DNA of 64,000 nt. Source: Candidatus Obscuribacterales bacterium. Lineage in GTDB: Bacteria > Cyanobacteriota > Vampirovibrionia > Obscuribacterales > Obscuribacteraceae. The stretch lies in NCBI GenBank assembly GCA_019637435.1, contig JAHBVO010000004.1, positions 744,001 through 808,000 of the forward strand, written 5' to 3'. Each line of letters starts with the position of its first letter. Position 1 is the stretch's first letter. Below the pieces are notes generated by a model. It saw nothing but the letters and a program-made list of their open reading frames with translations, made no database searches and was not told the DNA's origin. The translations under genes were made by a program, and so were the position numbers. Positions 44,580 through 54,505 of this stretch are shown here, one piece after another.

Positions 44580-45353
44580 CTACAAGCCGGACCGCGCCGA
44601 CGAAAAGATTCGATGCACCGCCATCGCTGCGCCGAAACCGTTGTCGATATTCACGACTGTCAAACCATGCGCGCAGCTATTCAACATCGTGAGGAGCGCG
44701 GCTATGCCATTGAAACTCGCGCCGTAGCCGACGGAAGTCGGTACTGCGATTACCGGGCATGCCACCAGTCCGCCGATCACGCTTGGAAGTGCGCCGTCCA
44801 TTCCAGCCACTGCGATCACCGCAGACGCAGATTGCAACGCCGGTACTTCTTTCAAAATTCGATGCAGACCGGCTACTCCAACGTCGAACAAACGCTTCAC
44901 TGGAAAGCCTAGATGGTCCAGAATCACAGCCGCTTCTTCAGCGACGGGAAGGTCAGCCGTTCCAGCCGTCACCACAAAGGTGTCGAACATCGAGCGACCA
45001 TCGACCGGAATGGTCGCGTTCCCAATTACTGCAACGCGTGCTTCCGGGTGATACTTAACCAACGCGGAAAAATTGTATTCCAAACCGGCCATGTGCTCAG
45101 CATCACATCTGGTGGCAATTACCGACTCGTGTTCTTCCAGAAGTGAACCTGCAATTGCTGCCACCTGTTTTGCTGTTTTGCCCTGGCAGAAAATAGTCTC
45201 CGGAACTCCCTGCCGCAACGATCTGTGCATGTCTGGTCTGGCCATGCCCAACTCCGCGTAAGGCAAAGCCTTCAAACGCTCCATGGCATCAGCTATGGTA
45301 GTCTGCCCGTCCGCAATTGAAGACAGAAGTTCTTCCAGGCGTTTAGCGTCCAT
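44580..45353 (-). CDS. larB: nickel-pincer cofactor biosynthesis protein LarB
   Basis: LarB carboxylates the pyridinium ring of nicotinic acid adenine dinucleotide and releases AMP, the first step in making the nickel-pincer cofactor of lactate racemase and related enzymes. 257 residues with the family's N-terminal helical part (LARP-like LPYAELGMARPDMHR) and the AIR-carboxylase-like C-terminal domain (VTAGTADLPVAEEAA; VAGMDGALPSVIGGL; SVGYGASFNGIAALL). It lies 164 bp downstream of larE on the same strand. LarC and LarA are not in the window. Confidence 0.9.
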   Translation of the reverse strand: MDAKRLEELLSSIADGQTTIADAMERLKALPYAELGMARPDMHRSLRQGVPETIFCQGKTAKQVAAIAGSLLEEHESVIATRCDAEHMAGLEYNFSALVKYHPEARVAVIGNATIPVDGRSMFDTFVVTAGTADLPVAEEAAVILDHLGFPVKRLFDVGVAGLHRILKEVPALQSASAVIAVAGMDGALPSVIGGLVACPVIAVPTSVGYGASFNGIAALLTMLNSCAHGLTVVNIDNGFGAAMAVHRIFSSARSGL

Positions 45354-45517
45354 GTTTTAACCTTTCGGGTCGTGTGAGGAGCATCATTATCCTGCTTGTA
45401 CCCGCAGAGTTTTCCACGCTAAACACCACCTGGTCGATGTCGAACGGAGAAAATAGTCATGGTCAGGACCTGCTAACCGAAAGCCTCGGCAGTCTCAAAT
45501 CAAGCAAACAGAGATGC

Positions 45518-46393
45518 CTATCTTATCGCTACGCTCACTGCAGGTATCGCATGATCGTGCGTTCTTGAATTTGCGGAACCCATTCTATATCCACGCGGGT
45601 CGATGATTATTTCTTCAAAACCAATGTCTACCAATGCGTTCTCGATTTTGTTGACGAGGCAGGGTTCAACTTTCAATCGACCAAGCTCCTCTTGTCCGAT
45701 TTCGACAACGGCTTTTCCACCGTGGTGCCGAACTCTAACTACTTCAAATCCCAGAGTTTTAATAAACCGCTCAGACAATTCGACCTGCGAAATGCTGTCA
45801 ATCGTCACCGGAATATCGCGCGGGATTCTCGAGGAGAGGCAGGCGTTTGCCGGGCGATCCCAGCTCGGCAAGCCGTTTTTGCGCGCGAGGTTTCGCACTT
45901 CTGTTTTCGTCAAACCGACTTCTTCCAATGGTGCAATCACATTGAACTGTTGTGCGGCTAGACGGCCCGGCCTGAAGTCGCTTACGTCGTCCGCGTTGGC
46001 ACCGTATACGATACTATCGAATCCTTCCGCTTTTGCCATCGCTGCAAGCTCTTCGAAAAGCGTGGCTTTGCAATGAAAGCAGCGCATGTCGTCGTTGCGC
46101 TGATAGCTCTCGTTTTCGAATTCATCCGTATTGATCTCAACGAGATTCCAGTCGAACATCGTCGCCTGTGCTCTGGCGGCGTCCAGGTCATCTTCTGCGA
46201 GACTTGGGGATACAGCTATCACAACTTTCGCTTTGTCGCCGAGCAATTCCTTGACGTAGTAAGCGAGCAAAGCACTGTCTACTCCACCGGAGTACGCGAC
46301 GATTGCGCTATTAAGACTTTGAATTCTTTCGACTAACTTCTGTTCTTTTGTAGCGATGAGATCGCTAATGATTCCATCTATCGTGCTAAACAT
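45518..46393 (-). CDS. larE: ATP-dependent sacrificial sulfur transferase LarE
   Basis: Adenylates the pyridinium carboxylate made by LarB and donates sulfur from one of its own Cys residues, forming the thiocarboxylates of the pincer cofactor. PP-loop YSGGVDSALL near residue 35, CFHCKATLFEE, and the donor Cys in PANACLSSRIP, intact as in the single-Cys sacrificial type. 291 residues, normal length. Upstream partner of larB. Confidence 0.9.
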   Translation of the reverse strand: MFSTIDGIISDLIATKEQKLVERIQSLNSAIVAYSGGVDSALLAYYVKELLGDKAKVVIAVSPSLAEDDLDAARAQATMFDWNLVEINTDEFENESYQRNDDMRCFHCKATLFEELAAMAKAEGFDSIVYGANADDVSDFRPGRLAAQQFNVIAPLEEVGLTKTEVRNLARKNGLPSWDRPANACLSSRIPRDIPVTIDSISQVELSERFIKTLGFEVVRVRHHGGKAVVEIGQEELGRLKVEPCLVNKIENALVDIGFEEIIIDPRGYRMGSANSRTHDHAIPAVSVAIR

Positions 46394-46499
46394 TGTTTCC
46401 TGACCTGCGGAATCCGTATATCCACTTGGATCCCATCCACTTTTTCTAATTTCCGATTGATGATTCTAACTCTTTTTTGCTCAAACGTGTGTCAAAGAT

Positions 46500-48464
46500 C
46501 TACACATTCTGTTGCTGGTTGAGGGTGCCGCCGACCAACTGGTTCAATTCCGACCTGAGAGCCGGGTCGTCGCCAGCTGCCGCACCCGTACGCAGCCTAT
46601 CCACAACCTTCTGCAGCCCCTCGCGATCTATCGGCTGCGGTTTGCCAACAAAGATTTTTTCGTATGAGGTCTTGGTTAAGCCCTCTTCTTGCGTCAACAG
46701 TTCTTCATAAAGCTTCTCACCGGGGCGCATTCCGATGAACTGCACCTCGATATCCGTGCCCGGGCTGAGCCCTGAGAAGCGAATAAGGTCGTTGGCGAGG
46801 TCCAGAATTTTGACCGGTTTGCCCATGTCGAGGACGAAAATCTCTCCGCCATTGCCCAATGCGCCGGCTTGCAGGATGAGTTGCACAGCCTCGGGGATAA
46901 GCATGAAGTATCGAGTCGCTTCCGGGTGCGTGACTGTGACCGGACCGCCCTGGGATATCTGTTGTTTCCAGAGCGGGATGACGCTGCCGCGGCTGGCGAG
47001 GACGTTTCCAAAACGGACGGCAACGTACTTCGTGTCCGTAATTGCTGCCAGATCTTGAATAACCAGTTCGGCAGTGCGTTTCGTCGCTCCCATGACCGAC
47101 GTCGGGTTGACGGCTTTGTCGGAGGAAACCAAGACAAATGTCTCAACTCCATGTGCCGCTGATAATTCAGCTACGCACTTTGTCCCGAAAACGTTGTTGG
47201 CTACAGCCTCTGCGACGTTCGCCTCCATGAGGGGAACGTGTTTGTGCGCAGCCGCGTGAAACACCACATTCGGTTTAAACTGCTCGAATATTGCTTTCAT
47301 CCGCACTTGGTCGCGAACGTCCGCGATTACGGGAATCAGCTCCACGCCATCGAGTTTGCGGTTCAATTCTTGTTGAATGGTGAAAATAGAATTCTCGCCT
47401 TTGCCCAACAATATAAGGCGATGCGGATTAAACCGCATAATCTGTCTGCACAGTTCGCTGCCGATCGATCCGCCAGCGCCGGTGACGAGCACGCTGCGAC
47501 CGGCTATATAACCGGCAATCGACTCCTGGTCCAGCTTGACTGGATCGCGTCCGAGCAAATCTTCGAGGGAAACTTCTCTTAATTGATTGATTGAAACCTT
47601 TCCGTCAATCAGTTCAAACAGCCCAGGAAGAATTCTCGTTTCAACTTCCGCCTGGCGGCACATTTCCACTATACGTCTGGTTTCCGACGGAGGTGCGGAA
47701 GGCATCGCGATGATAACTTGATCTATAAATAGGTTCTCGATGTACTTGGGCAATTCTGCCGTGGTACCAAATACGGTGATAGCGCCGATCCGTTTGCGAA
47801 CTTTAGCCGGATCGTCATCTATTAAACCGACAACATCCACTCCATTGGATCGCATGTTCAGTTCTCGAAGAACCATCATGCCTGCGTCACCGGCGCCGAC
47901 TACGAGCACGCGCTTTCTGACCGGCTGTCTCCAGTGCTTACGCTGGCTGTGCTCTGTCATCAATCGTCTGAGCACGCGCGGTCCTACGAGTGCGAGGAAG
48001 CAAACGCATGAGTTTACGAAGATAATTCCATATGAGAGTTGATTGTTCTCGACCGAAAGCAATCCCAACTTTCGCATGGTCAGGACAACCAGAAGCCCGA
48101 CCATGACAGAGACGCCGAGTTCCATGACCTCGGTCAATCCAGTGTAGCGCCACAGCCGTTTATAAACACCGAACGTCCAGTTTGCCGACAATTGGATCGC
48201 CACCACCAGCGGTACCAGGGTGCTGAGCTGGTGCAGGTAAAGCGGCGTTACGTGACCGTCGAACCGAATCAAAAAGGCGAGTGTGAAACCCAGAGCTACA
48301 AGCGCGCTGTCCAGAATGACCTGCATGATGCGCTTCCAGCGGATGCGCGCCAGAAAGATGCCGAACCCCGATTCGGTTTCGAGACTGGATTCGAGCTTAT
48401 CCACGGCGTTCAATTGATCGTCGTCGTTTAGACTCACTTGCGACGGTTCCGCGGACATGGTCAT
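46500..48464 (-). CDS. FlaA1/CapD-type nucleotide-sugar 4,6-dehydratase, membrane-bound
   Basis: About 654 residues from ATG 48464; the frame is open to 48575 without a better ribosome site. Four membrane helices (~residues 45-175), a CoA-binding-type Rossmann domain (VVGAGDAGMMVLRELN) and an extended SDR domain (LVTGAGGSIGSELC; SSDKAVNPTSVMGATKR). In PglF/WbpM-like enzymes the usual catalytic Tyr is Met, as here (SVMGATK). They make UDP-4-keto-6-deoxy sugars for glycans or capsule. No glycosyltransferases adjoin it. Confidence 0.88.
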   Translation of the reverse strand: MTMSAEPSQVSLNDDDQLNAVDKLESSLETESGFGIFLARIRWKRIMQVILDSALVALGFTLAFLIRFDGHVTPLYLHQLSTLVPLVVAIQLSANWTFGVYKRLWRYTGLTEVMELGVSVMVGLLVVLTMRKLGLLSVENNQLSYGIIFVNSCVCFLALVGPRVLRRLMTEHSQRKHWRQPVRKRVLVVGAGDAGMMVLRELNMRSNGVDVVGLIDDDPAKVRKRIGAITVFGTTAELPKYIENLFIDQVIIAMPSAPPSETRRIVEMCRQAEVETRILPGLFELIDGKVSINQLREVSLEDLLGRDPVKLDQESIAGYIAGRSVLVTGAGGSIGSELCRQIMRFNPHRLILLGKGENSIFTIQQELNRKLDGVELIPVIADVRDQVRMKAIFEQFKPNVVFHAAAHKHVPLMEANVAEAVANNVFGTKCVAELSAAHGVETFVLVSSDKAVNPTSVMGATKRTAELVIQDLAAITDTKYVAVRFGNVLASRGSVIPLWKQQISQGGPVTVTHPEATRYFMLIPEAVQLILQAGALGNGGEIFVLDMGKPVKILDLANDLIRFSGLSPGTDIEVQFIGMRPGEKLYEELLTQEEGLTKTSYEKIFVGKPQPIDREGLQKVVDRLRTGAAAGDDPALRSELNQLVGGTLNQQQNV

Positions 48465-48629
48465 TTTTGGAGGCGTCTTGGTGCTGGTCAATGTTTTGTA
48501 CCAGGCAGGGTGTCCAGGTAGATTTGAAAACCTCAAATCTGCCGAGCAATCTAACTCGGCGCCTGATTCTAGCACTAGTCAGGAGCATTCCAAGTTATTC
48601 CAAATTCACATGAAAAGTAGTTCGGCGCC

Positions 48630-49544
48630 CTAACTAATTCTCATCTTGCCTTTCTGCTTGGCGACCCACTGCTTCACGCGGTCTTCAGGCAGGCCCAGCG
48701 CCATTGCTGTCGTCCTTACAGCGGCATCATGGCCGACGTCGAGCTTGAGTGTGTCGTTATATTTACGAATACACATGAGCTTAACAGGACCCTCGCGGAG
48801 GTCGCCGGTTGCGCTCCAGACCAGGAAGAAGGCGACGCCATAACCGACTATGACGCCTGCGATCGCGCCGAACAGTTCAAACGATTGGAACTCAGGGGTG
48901 AACTTGGTGCAATAAAACCAGAGACCAGCTTCGTACAGAATAAAGATGCAAGATAGAAGCGACGTGTTCACTTTGAATTTCGACGAGGCGCTCGCTGCAT
49001 GCCCGCGGTTGAAGATTTCGCCGCGGGTCTTCTTGAACCAGATTTTGACTTCCTTCTCTTCCGGGAAAACCATTCCAGCGCCCATCAGCGCTGCCAGAAC
49101 GAAGAGCGGACCAAAATAGTAAGTGGACAGATCGCCGGTCCGGAGCCCGTTCCAGGCGACAATTGCGTATGGAACAAACATCGCTAGCAAAACCAACAGA
49201 AAGTAGCGCCCGGCTCCAAGCTTTTGTTCGACAGTGCTGCCGAAAACCCAGGTGAAATAGCAGTTTGCAACGAGTTGCCAGCCCGTGAGAGCCGCAACGC
49301 TCGCCATTGCCAGCTGCGAAAGCAGGCGTTGAAAGTTGCCGTCACGCATCCAGGTTGCAATATTGACCGCTTGAACCGCGGCGCTGTTTTGCACCCAGCT
49401 CATCTGCGACGGATGTGCCGACCAGAATTCCATTCGGTGCTGGCACGACATCGCGAACACCACGACCATGCAAAAAATTAGAAGCAATGTCGCGATTGGT
49501 ACGACACCTTGCGTTTCGATGTGGACCTGTTGTGGCTGTTGCAT
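48630..49544 (-). CDS. rhomboid-fold membrane protein, probably catalytically dead
   Basis: 304 residues, six or seven membrane helices. The second helix pair matches the rhomboid pattern (WQLVANCYFTWVFGSTVEQKL, followed by RYFLLVLLAMFV), but the Ser helix reads YYFGPLFVLAALMGAGM instead of G-x-S-G, and the last helix reads SFELFGAIAGVIVGYG where catalytic His is expected. The soluble C-terminus (~60 residues) is a small helical domain. Probably binds membrane clients without cutting them. Confidence 0.65.
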   Translation of the reverse strand: MQQPQQVHIETQGVVPIATLLLIFCMVVVFAMSCQHRMEFWSAHPSQMSWVQNSAAVQAVNIATWMRDGNFQRLLSQLAMASVAALTGWQLVANCYFTWVFGSTVEQKLGAGRYFLLVLLAMFVPYAIVAWNGLRTGDLSTYYFGPLFVLAALMGAGMVFPEEKEVKIWFKKTRGEIFNRGHAASASSKFKVNTSLLSCIFILYEAGLWFYCTKFTPEFQSFELFGAIAGVIVGYGVAFFLVWSATGDLREGPVKLMCIRKYNDTLKLDVGHDAAVRTTAMALGLPEDRVKQWVAKQKGKMRIS

Positions 49545-49705
49545 GCTCGCACCCGTCTAAAAAAAACTAAGACTTGAATGAAACCAAGGATACATTAACT
49601 CCGTTCCACAATATATCTGTATAGAAACCTATACCCGCAAAAGTGCGAACGGCACCGTAAATTGGGCCTTTGTGGAAATTTTTGAAGTTCCGATAATCTG
49701 GCGTT

Positions 49706-52318
49706 CTATTGCGGCGCCACGACGACATTGACGAGTTTGTCGGGGACGACGATAACTTTCTTGACCGCCTGCCCTTCAATCTTGGATTTCATCTTGTCAT
49801 CGGCGAGTGCCAGCTCTTCGGCCGCTTTCTTTTCAAGACCGCGCGGGGCTGGAACTTTATTGACGATTTTGCCGTTGACCTGAAGAACAAGCTCGATTTG
49901 ATTGTCGATGGTGAGCTCTTCTTTGAAGGTCGGCCATGCCGTGACGTGAATCGAGTCGTTGTCTTTGACGATGTAGCCGGCTTGCTTCCAGAGTTCTTCC
50001 GAGATGTGCGGTGCCATTGGTGCGAGCAGCAAGAGCAAGTTGCGAATTGCAAATGAGAGCAATTCCAATTCATCGGTCGACAAATCGTGTCCTTGCGGTG
50101 CAAGGAGAGCGGCTCCATCTGCGGACTTCGCGGCTTTGCCATTGCCGTTGGTTGAACGCGCATTGAGTTCTTGCGCGTATTTGTAGAGACCATTGACGAG
50201 TTCCATGCAGCGCGCAATTGCTGTGTTGAAGATATAGCGCCCGCGTTCGAGGTCGTTCGAAACAGCTTTGATTGTTTTGTGCACGAGTTTGTGGAAATTT
50301 TTTCCGGACTCGTCCAATTTGTCGTGAACCACTTCTCCGTGAAACGCGGTCACGGCCCCTGTTTCAATAAGTTCGGTTACTATGCGCCAAACTCTTCCGA
50401 GAAACCGATACTGCCCGATCGCTCCTTCTTCAGACCATTCCAATTCTTGTTCGGGCGGTGCCGCGAACAGAGTGAAAAGACGAGCTGAATCCGCTCCGTA
50501 CTTCTTGAAGAAGTCTGTGGTGCCGACGACGTTGCCGCGCGACTTCGACATCTTTTCGATGCGTCCGGATATTGATGAAAACTTGGTGACCATGCCCTGC
50601 GAGAGGAGGTTTTCGAACGGCTCATCGCAGGTCACAAGACCTACGTCGCGGCAGGCTTTAGTGAAGAAGCGCGAGTAGAGAAGGTGCAAAATCGCGTGCT
50701 CGATGCCGCCGACGTACTGGTCGACAGGCATCCAGTAATCTACGTTTGCTTTTGCAAACGCTTCTTTTTTATTGGTCGCGTCCGCGTAGCGGAGGAAGTA
50801 CCAGCTTGAGTCGATGAAGGTGTCCATGGTGTCTGTTTCGCGCTTAGCGTCTTTTCCGCAAGCCGGACACTTCACGTTCAAGAAACTATCCATGCGCGTG
50901 AGCGGTGAGCCGCCCTGACCGGTTATTTCAATGCCTTCCACCGGAAGCACGACCGGCAAGTCAGCTTCTTTGACAGGAACAATTCCGCAAGCATCGCAGT
51001 GTACGAGCGGGATCGGACAGCCCCAGTAACGCTGACGGCTTATCAACCAATCGCGCAGGCGCCAGTTGACGCGCTTGCTACCACAAGCTTGATCCACGGC
51101 CCATTCGGTAATTTTTTCTTTGGCGTCCTCGTTTTTCAAACCGTTGAATTCGCCTGAGTTGATGAGCACTCCCGGCTCAATGTAAGCCGCTTCGAGTTCT
51201 CCACTTGCTTCGCCGTTTGGCGAGATTACTTCTTTGACTGGGAGATTCAAGTTTTTGGCGAACTGGAAGTCGCGTTCATCGTGAGCGGGAACGCCCATGA
51301 CTGCTCCTGTTCCATACGTCATGAGCACGTAGTCCGCAACGAGGATTGGAACGACATCGCCGTTATACGGATTGATGACATGCGTACCGAGTGGAATTCC
51401 TGTTTTCGATTTTTCCGTCGCCATCCGATCGAGTTCGGTTTTATGTTTCGCCTCGTCGACGTACTTGCGCACGGCATCTCGTTGTTCGTCAGTCGTCAAT
51501 TCTTCGACTAGTGGATTCTCCGGAGCGAGCACAACATAGCTGACACCAAATACGGTGTCGGGTCTCGTTGTGAAAACGCTGATTTGCACGTTCGGTTTGC
51601 TTTCTACTGTAAAACGCAACTCGGCTCCCACCGATTTGCCGATCCAGTTTTGCTGCATTATGCGAACCGGCTCCGGCCAGCCTGTGAGCCTTTCAAGGTC
51701 GTCGAGAAGTTCGTCGGCGTAAGCGGTGATCCGGAGGAACCACTGGCTCATTTTCTTCTGTTCTACGCGCGTTTCCATGTGCCGCCAGCAGGCACCATCG
51801 ACGACCTGTTCGTTGGCAAGTACCGTGTGGCAATCCGGGCACCAGTTAACCGGCGCTTCTTTCCGCACGGCGAGCCCTTTCTCGTAAAACTTCAAGAACA
51901 GCCATTGCGTCCAGCCGTAGTAATCGGCGTCGCATGTCGTTACTTCGCGCTGCCAATCGTAGCTGGTGCCGAGCTTCTTGAGCTGTTCGTCGCGCATGAA
52001 GCGAATGTTTTCTTTGGTCCAGTTTTGCGGATGTTTTTGATGCTTGATTGCCGCGTTTTCTGCGGGCAAGCCGAATGCGTCCCAGCCCATCGGATTTAGC
52101 ACGTTGTAACCCAACATGCGCATCCGGCGAGAGATCACGTCGGAGATTGTATAAACCCGCATGTGTCCCATGTGCAGGTCGCCCGAAGGATACGGAAACA
52201 TGACCAGCGAGTAGAATTTCGGCTTCTCGCTTTTATCATGGGCGCGATAAACACCGAGGCTTTCCCAGTGCTCCTGCCACTTCTCTTCGATATCTTGCGG
52301 GTTGTATTGGCTTGCCAT
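49706..52318 (-). CDS. leuS: leucyl-tRNA synthetase
   Basis: Charges tRNA-Leu with leucine. Class-I signatures HMGHM (HIGH box, near residue 45) and KMSKSRGN are intact; the CP1 editing domain has TTRPDTVFG and the GTGAVMGVPAHDERD segment. A zinc-type CPDCH/CDAC set is present. 870 residues from ATG 52318, which gives the family's normal start (QYNPQDIEEKW); the frame is open to 52363. AGAGAGGT lies 11 bases upstream. Confidence 0.96.
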   Translation of the reverse strand: MASQYNPQDIEEKWQEHWESLGVYRAHDKSEKPKFYSLVMFPYPSGDLHMGHMRVYTISDVISRRMRMLGYNVLNPMGWDAFGLPAENAAIKHQKHPQNWTKENIRFMRDEQLKKLGTSYDWQREVTTCDADYYGWTQWLFLKFYEKGLAVRKEAPVNWCPDCHTVLANEQVVDGACWRHMETRVEQKKMSQWFLRITAYADELLDDLERLTGWPEPVRIMQQNWIGKSVGAELRFTVESKPNVQISVFTTRPDTVFGVSYVVLAPENPLVEELTTDEQRDAVRKYVDEAKHKTELDRMATEKSKTGIPLGTHVINPYNGDVVPILVADYVLMTYGTGAVMGVPAHDERDFQFAKNLNLPVKEVISPNGEASGELEAAYIEPGVLINSGEFNGLKNEDAKEKITEWAVDQACGSKRVNWRLRDWLISRQRYWGCPIPLVHCDACGIVPVKEADLPVVLPVEGIEITGQGGSPLTRMDSFLNVKCPACGKDAKRETDTMDTFIDSSWYFLRYADATNKKEAFAKANVDYWMPVDQYVGGIEHAILHLLYSRFFTKACRDVGLVTCDEPFENLLSQGMVTKFSSISGRIEKMSKSRGNVVGTTDFFKKYGADSARLFTLFAAPPEQELEWSEEGAIGQYRFLGRVWRIVTELIETGAVTAFHGEVVHDKLDESGKNFHKLVHKTIKAVSNDLERGRYIFNTAIARCMELVNGLYKYAQELNARSTNGNGKAAKSADGAALLAPQGHDLSTDELELLSFAIRNLLLLLAPMAPHISEELWKQAGYIVKDNDSIHVTAWPTFKEELTIDNQIELVLQVNGKIVNKVPAPRGLEKKAAEELALADDKMKSKIEGQAVKKVIVVPDKLVNVVVAPQ

Positions 52319-52834
52319 GGACTCGAAATACCTCTCTGACAGCAAACTGCGCTCTTGATTCAACTTCGGTATCGAACCGCAGCAAAATCAATTGCAAGGA
52401 ACTTTTGATCTTATAGTAGAGTGACCCACAGAACAAGCAAACTAAGCGGCATACTAAGTTTCGTACACCTGGAATTTTTGAAAACCTTTCGCGCCGATTC
52501 ATCGTTATGAGCGAACGCTGATTTGCATCTTTTTCGGATGCGAAATGCTCTCCGATTTTAGGATTGGCCGACCTCCGACTTCTGGCAGTTCAAGGGCGTT
52601 TTCGGTTGGTGGATTTGTGAACTTTTTGTGTCCAAATTTTGCAATATCAAAAGTTGCAAAGAGAAGCGCCAAATATCTTCATGCGCGAAACGCTTAAGGG
52701 CTGTAGGTTTCCAGTTTCGCAAAAATCGCCAACGTAATTTCCACATGGACGATCCGTTTCGCGAAAACGTATCGTTGCAGCAGTTGGACGGTGTTTAGCA
52801 AACCTACTTTAGACGCACGCACGAGGGATTTAGA
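52319..52834. other. divergent intergenic region leuS / Pro-Gln-rich gene
   Basis: No supported coding frame. An imperfect hairpin (TTTGCATC ... GGATGCGAAA, near 52521-52547) lies between divergent genes. The remainder must hold both promoters. Nothing resembling a T-box leader was seen. Confidence 0.4.
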
Positions 52835-54391
52835 ATGGATTGGGATCAAGTTTCTGATCAATCACAAAACGGCACGAACGGTTCGAATAAAACTGTGGAA
52901 CAGCAGGCGATCAAACCTGCAGGAAGCAGCAATGATAATCTGCATTCCTTATTCATAAAAGATTTCCTCTTGCCGAGCGATGCCGCAACAGTGAAGTCGC
53001 AGGCACCAGAGGCGACACCAGTTGCCAAATCGCCAAGCGCAGCACCTCCGCGCGAAACAGCTGGCGCGATTGCCGCTCCTCAACGAATTCCTTCTGCGGA
53101 AACCTCAGCAGTGCCACGAACAATGGAAGCTCCATTGACGTTCTCAGCACCGCAAACAACCGGTGACGCTCCGTTGACGTTTTCCGCATCTCCAAGAACG
53201 ATGGAAGCACCGTTGACGTTTTCCGCGCCGCCGGCAACATACGGTCAAGAAACTTTTGCGCCGGTCTACGGACCGCGTGGAAACTCAAATTATGACTATG
53301 CGCAGGGTGATCCGAATCAGTCGGAATACGGGCAGCGTTCATATGGCCCGCCGCAAAACTTCGAGTCTCCGCAGACCTTCGGCCCTCCGCAAACCTTTGC
53401 GCCGCCGCAATATTTTCAACCGCAGGGTGAAATGGGTGGTTCTCAATATGGACCGCAGCCTGGTCGCGACATGACGTATCGCAGCATGAGTCGCGCGATG
53501 ATGATGGCTCAAGATGGACAGGACCGCGGCATGGGTGGGCAGGGATTCCCACCGGGAATGCGTCCTCAAGAAATGCCGCGTGGCATGCGACCTCAGGACA
53601 TGGGTCCTGGAATGCGCCCGCAGGATATTGTCGCGCAGCAAATCTTCAATGGATTGCGTCAAAGACGCGGGCAGTTTCAGCCACAGCAGGTTGCCCAGCG
53701 TCCGGATATGCCGCCGGGCGCACCTCAAGAACAGCCTCGTCAGCGCCTCTTCGGACGAGGCGGGCTCTTCCGCGGTGGCGACCAGCGCGGCGGAGATCCG
53801 CGCGGCGAGCAACCGCCGGCTAAGGTTGAACCTCTGCAAAAACACGAGTTTCTTTCTAAGAATGAAACGGGCGTAATCAAGGAGATTCAGCTGCCGGGCA
53901 ACTTCAAGGAAGTTCAGCAAGATCCGAATATGGTTGGTGGGGCTAATCCGATTCAACGCGAATTTCAGGCGAAAGGATCGCGCAGTCACGTCACTATGTA
54001 TGAAGGACGGGAATTGCTGCCAGATGAGCAGAAGTCGTTGAAAGCGATTCTGGCGAAACAAGGAAAGCTGCAACCAGACACGCCTGCCTATGATGAAGTG
54101 AACATGCTGATGGGAGCGGGCTATCACACGTTCGTGAATGATCCGCAAGTTTCAGTCGGCAAGTTCAACGGTAAGGATGCATTGATTTTGACGGATGAAG
54201 ATCCGCAGCAGAACCTGGTTGCGCAAACTATCCTCGTTCCGTCTGACAAAGGTCAGTTCTTGTATGCAATCACATTCGATGGCAATAAGGCTGACTTCCC
54301 AGCAGTCAAGAAGGGGCTCGATACAATCAAATGGCGACCGACTCCCGACACTGTGTCGCCTCCTGCTCCAGGTCCAATCCGCAAGAAGTAA
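52835..54391 (+). CDS. repeat-rich Pro/Gln/Met protein with C-terminal domain
   Basis: 518 residues; GAGGGA before the ATG. No signal peptide. Residues ~1-330 are disordered and repetitive: three TMEAPLTFSA-type units (~95-135), GPPQ/APPQ-F units (~170-195) and GMRPQ(E/D)M units (~240-265), then an Arg/Gly-rich stretch. The last ~180 residues form a likely folded domain (GVIKEIQLPGNFKEV; LLPDEQKSLKAILAKQGKL; FLYAITFDGNKADF). Not recognised. The long disordered N-terminus suggests surface or condensate behaviour, which is conjecture. Confidence 0.65.
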   Translation: MDWDQVSDQSQNGTNGSNKTVEQQAIKPAGSSNDNLHSLFIKDFLLPSDAATVKSQAPEATPVAKSPSAAPPRETAGAIAAPQRIPSAETSAVPRTMEAPLTFSAPQTTGDAPLTFSASPRTMEAPLTFSAPPATYGQETFAPVYGPRGNSNYDYAQGDPNQSEYGQRSYGPPQNFESPQTFGPPQTFAPPQYFQPQGEMGGSQYGPQPGRDMTYRSMSRAMMMAQDGQDRGMGGQGFPPGMRPQEMPRGMRPQDMGPGMRPQDIVAQQIFNGLRQRRGQFQPQQVAQRPDMPPGAPQEQPRQRLFGRGGLFRGGDQRGGDPRGEQPPAKVEPLQKHEFLSKNETGVIKEIQLPGNFKEVQQDPNMVGGANPIQREFQAKGSRSHVTMYEGRELLPDEQKSLKAILAKQGKLQPDTPAYDEVNMLMGAGYHTFVNDPQVSVGKFNGKDALILTDEDPQQNLVAQTILVPSDKGQFLYAITFDGNKADFPAVKKGLDTIKWRPTPDTVSPPAPGPIRKK

Positions 54392-54505
54392 ACTCTTCAG
54401 ATCGAACAGGGATGTATTTTGAAGTAAAGAGTCGCGGCTGTTTCGATGACAGGGACGGAATTGGGCTGTTAAACTGGCTGTGGTTTCCACTCAGGGCACA
54501 GTCCG

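Noticed and set aside
53339..54148. Long minus-strand open frame inside the Pro/Gln-rich gene
   Set aside because: Composition (His/Arg/Leu-rich) is what the reverse strand of the repeats gives; no start signal.
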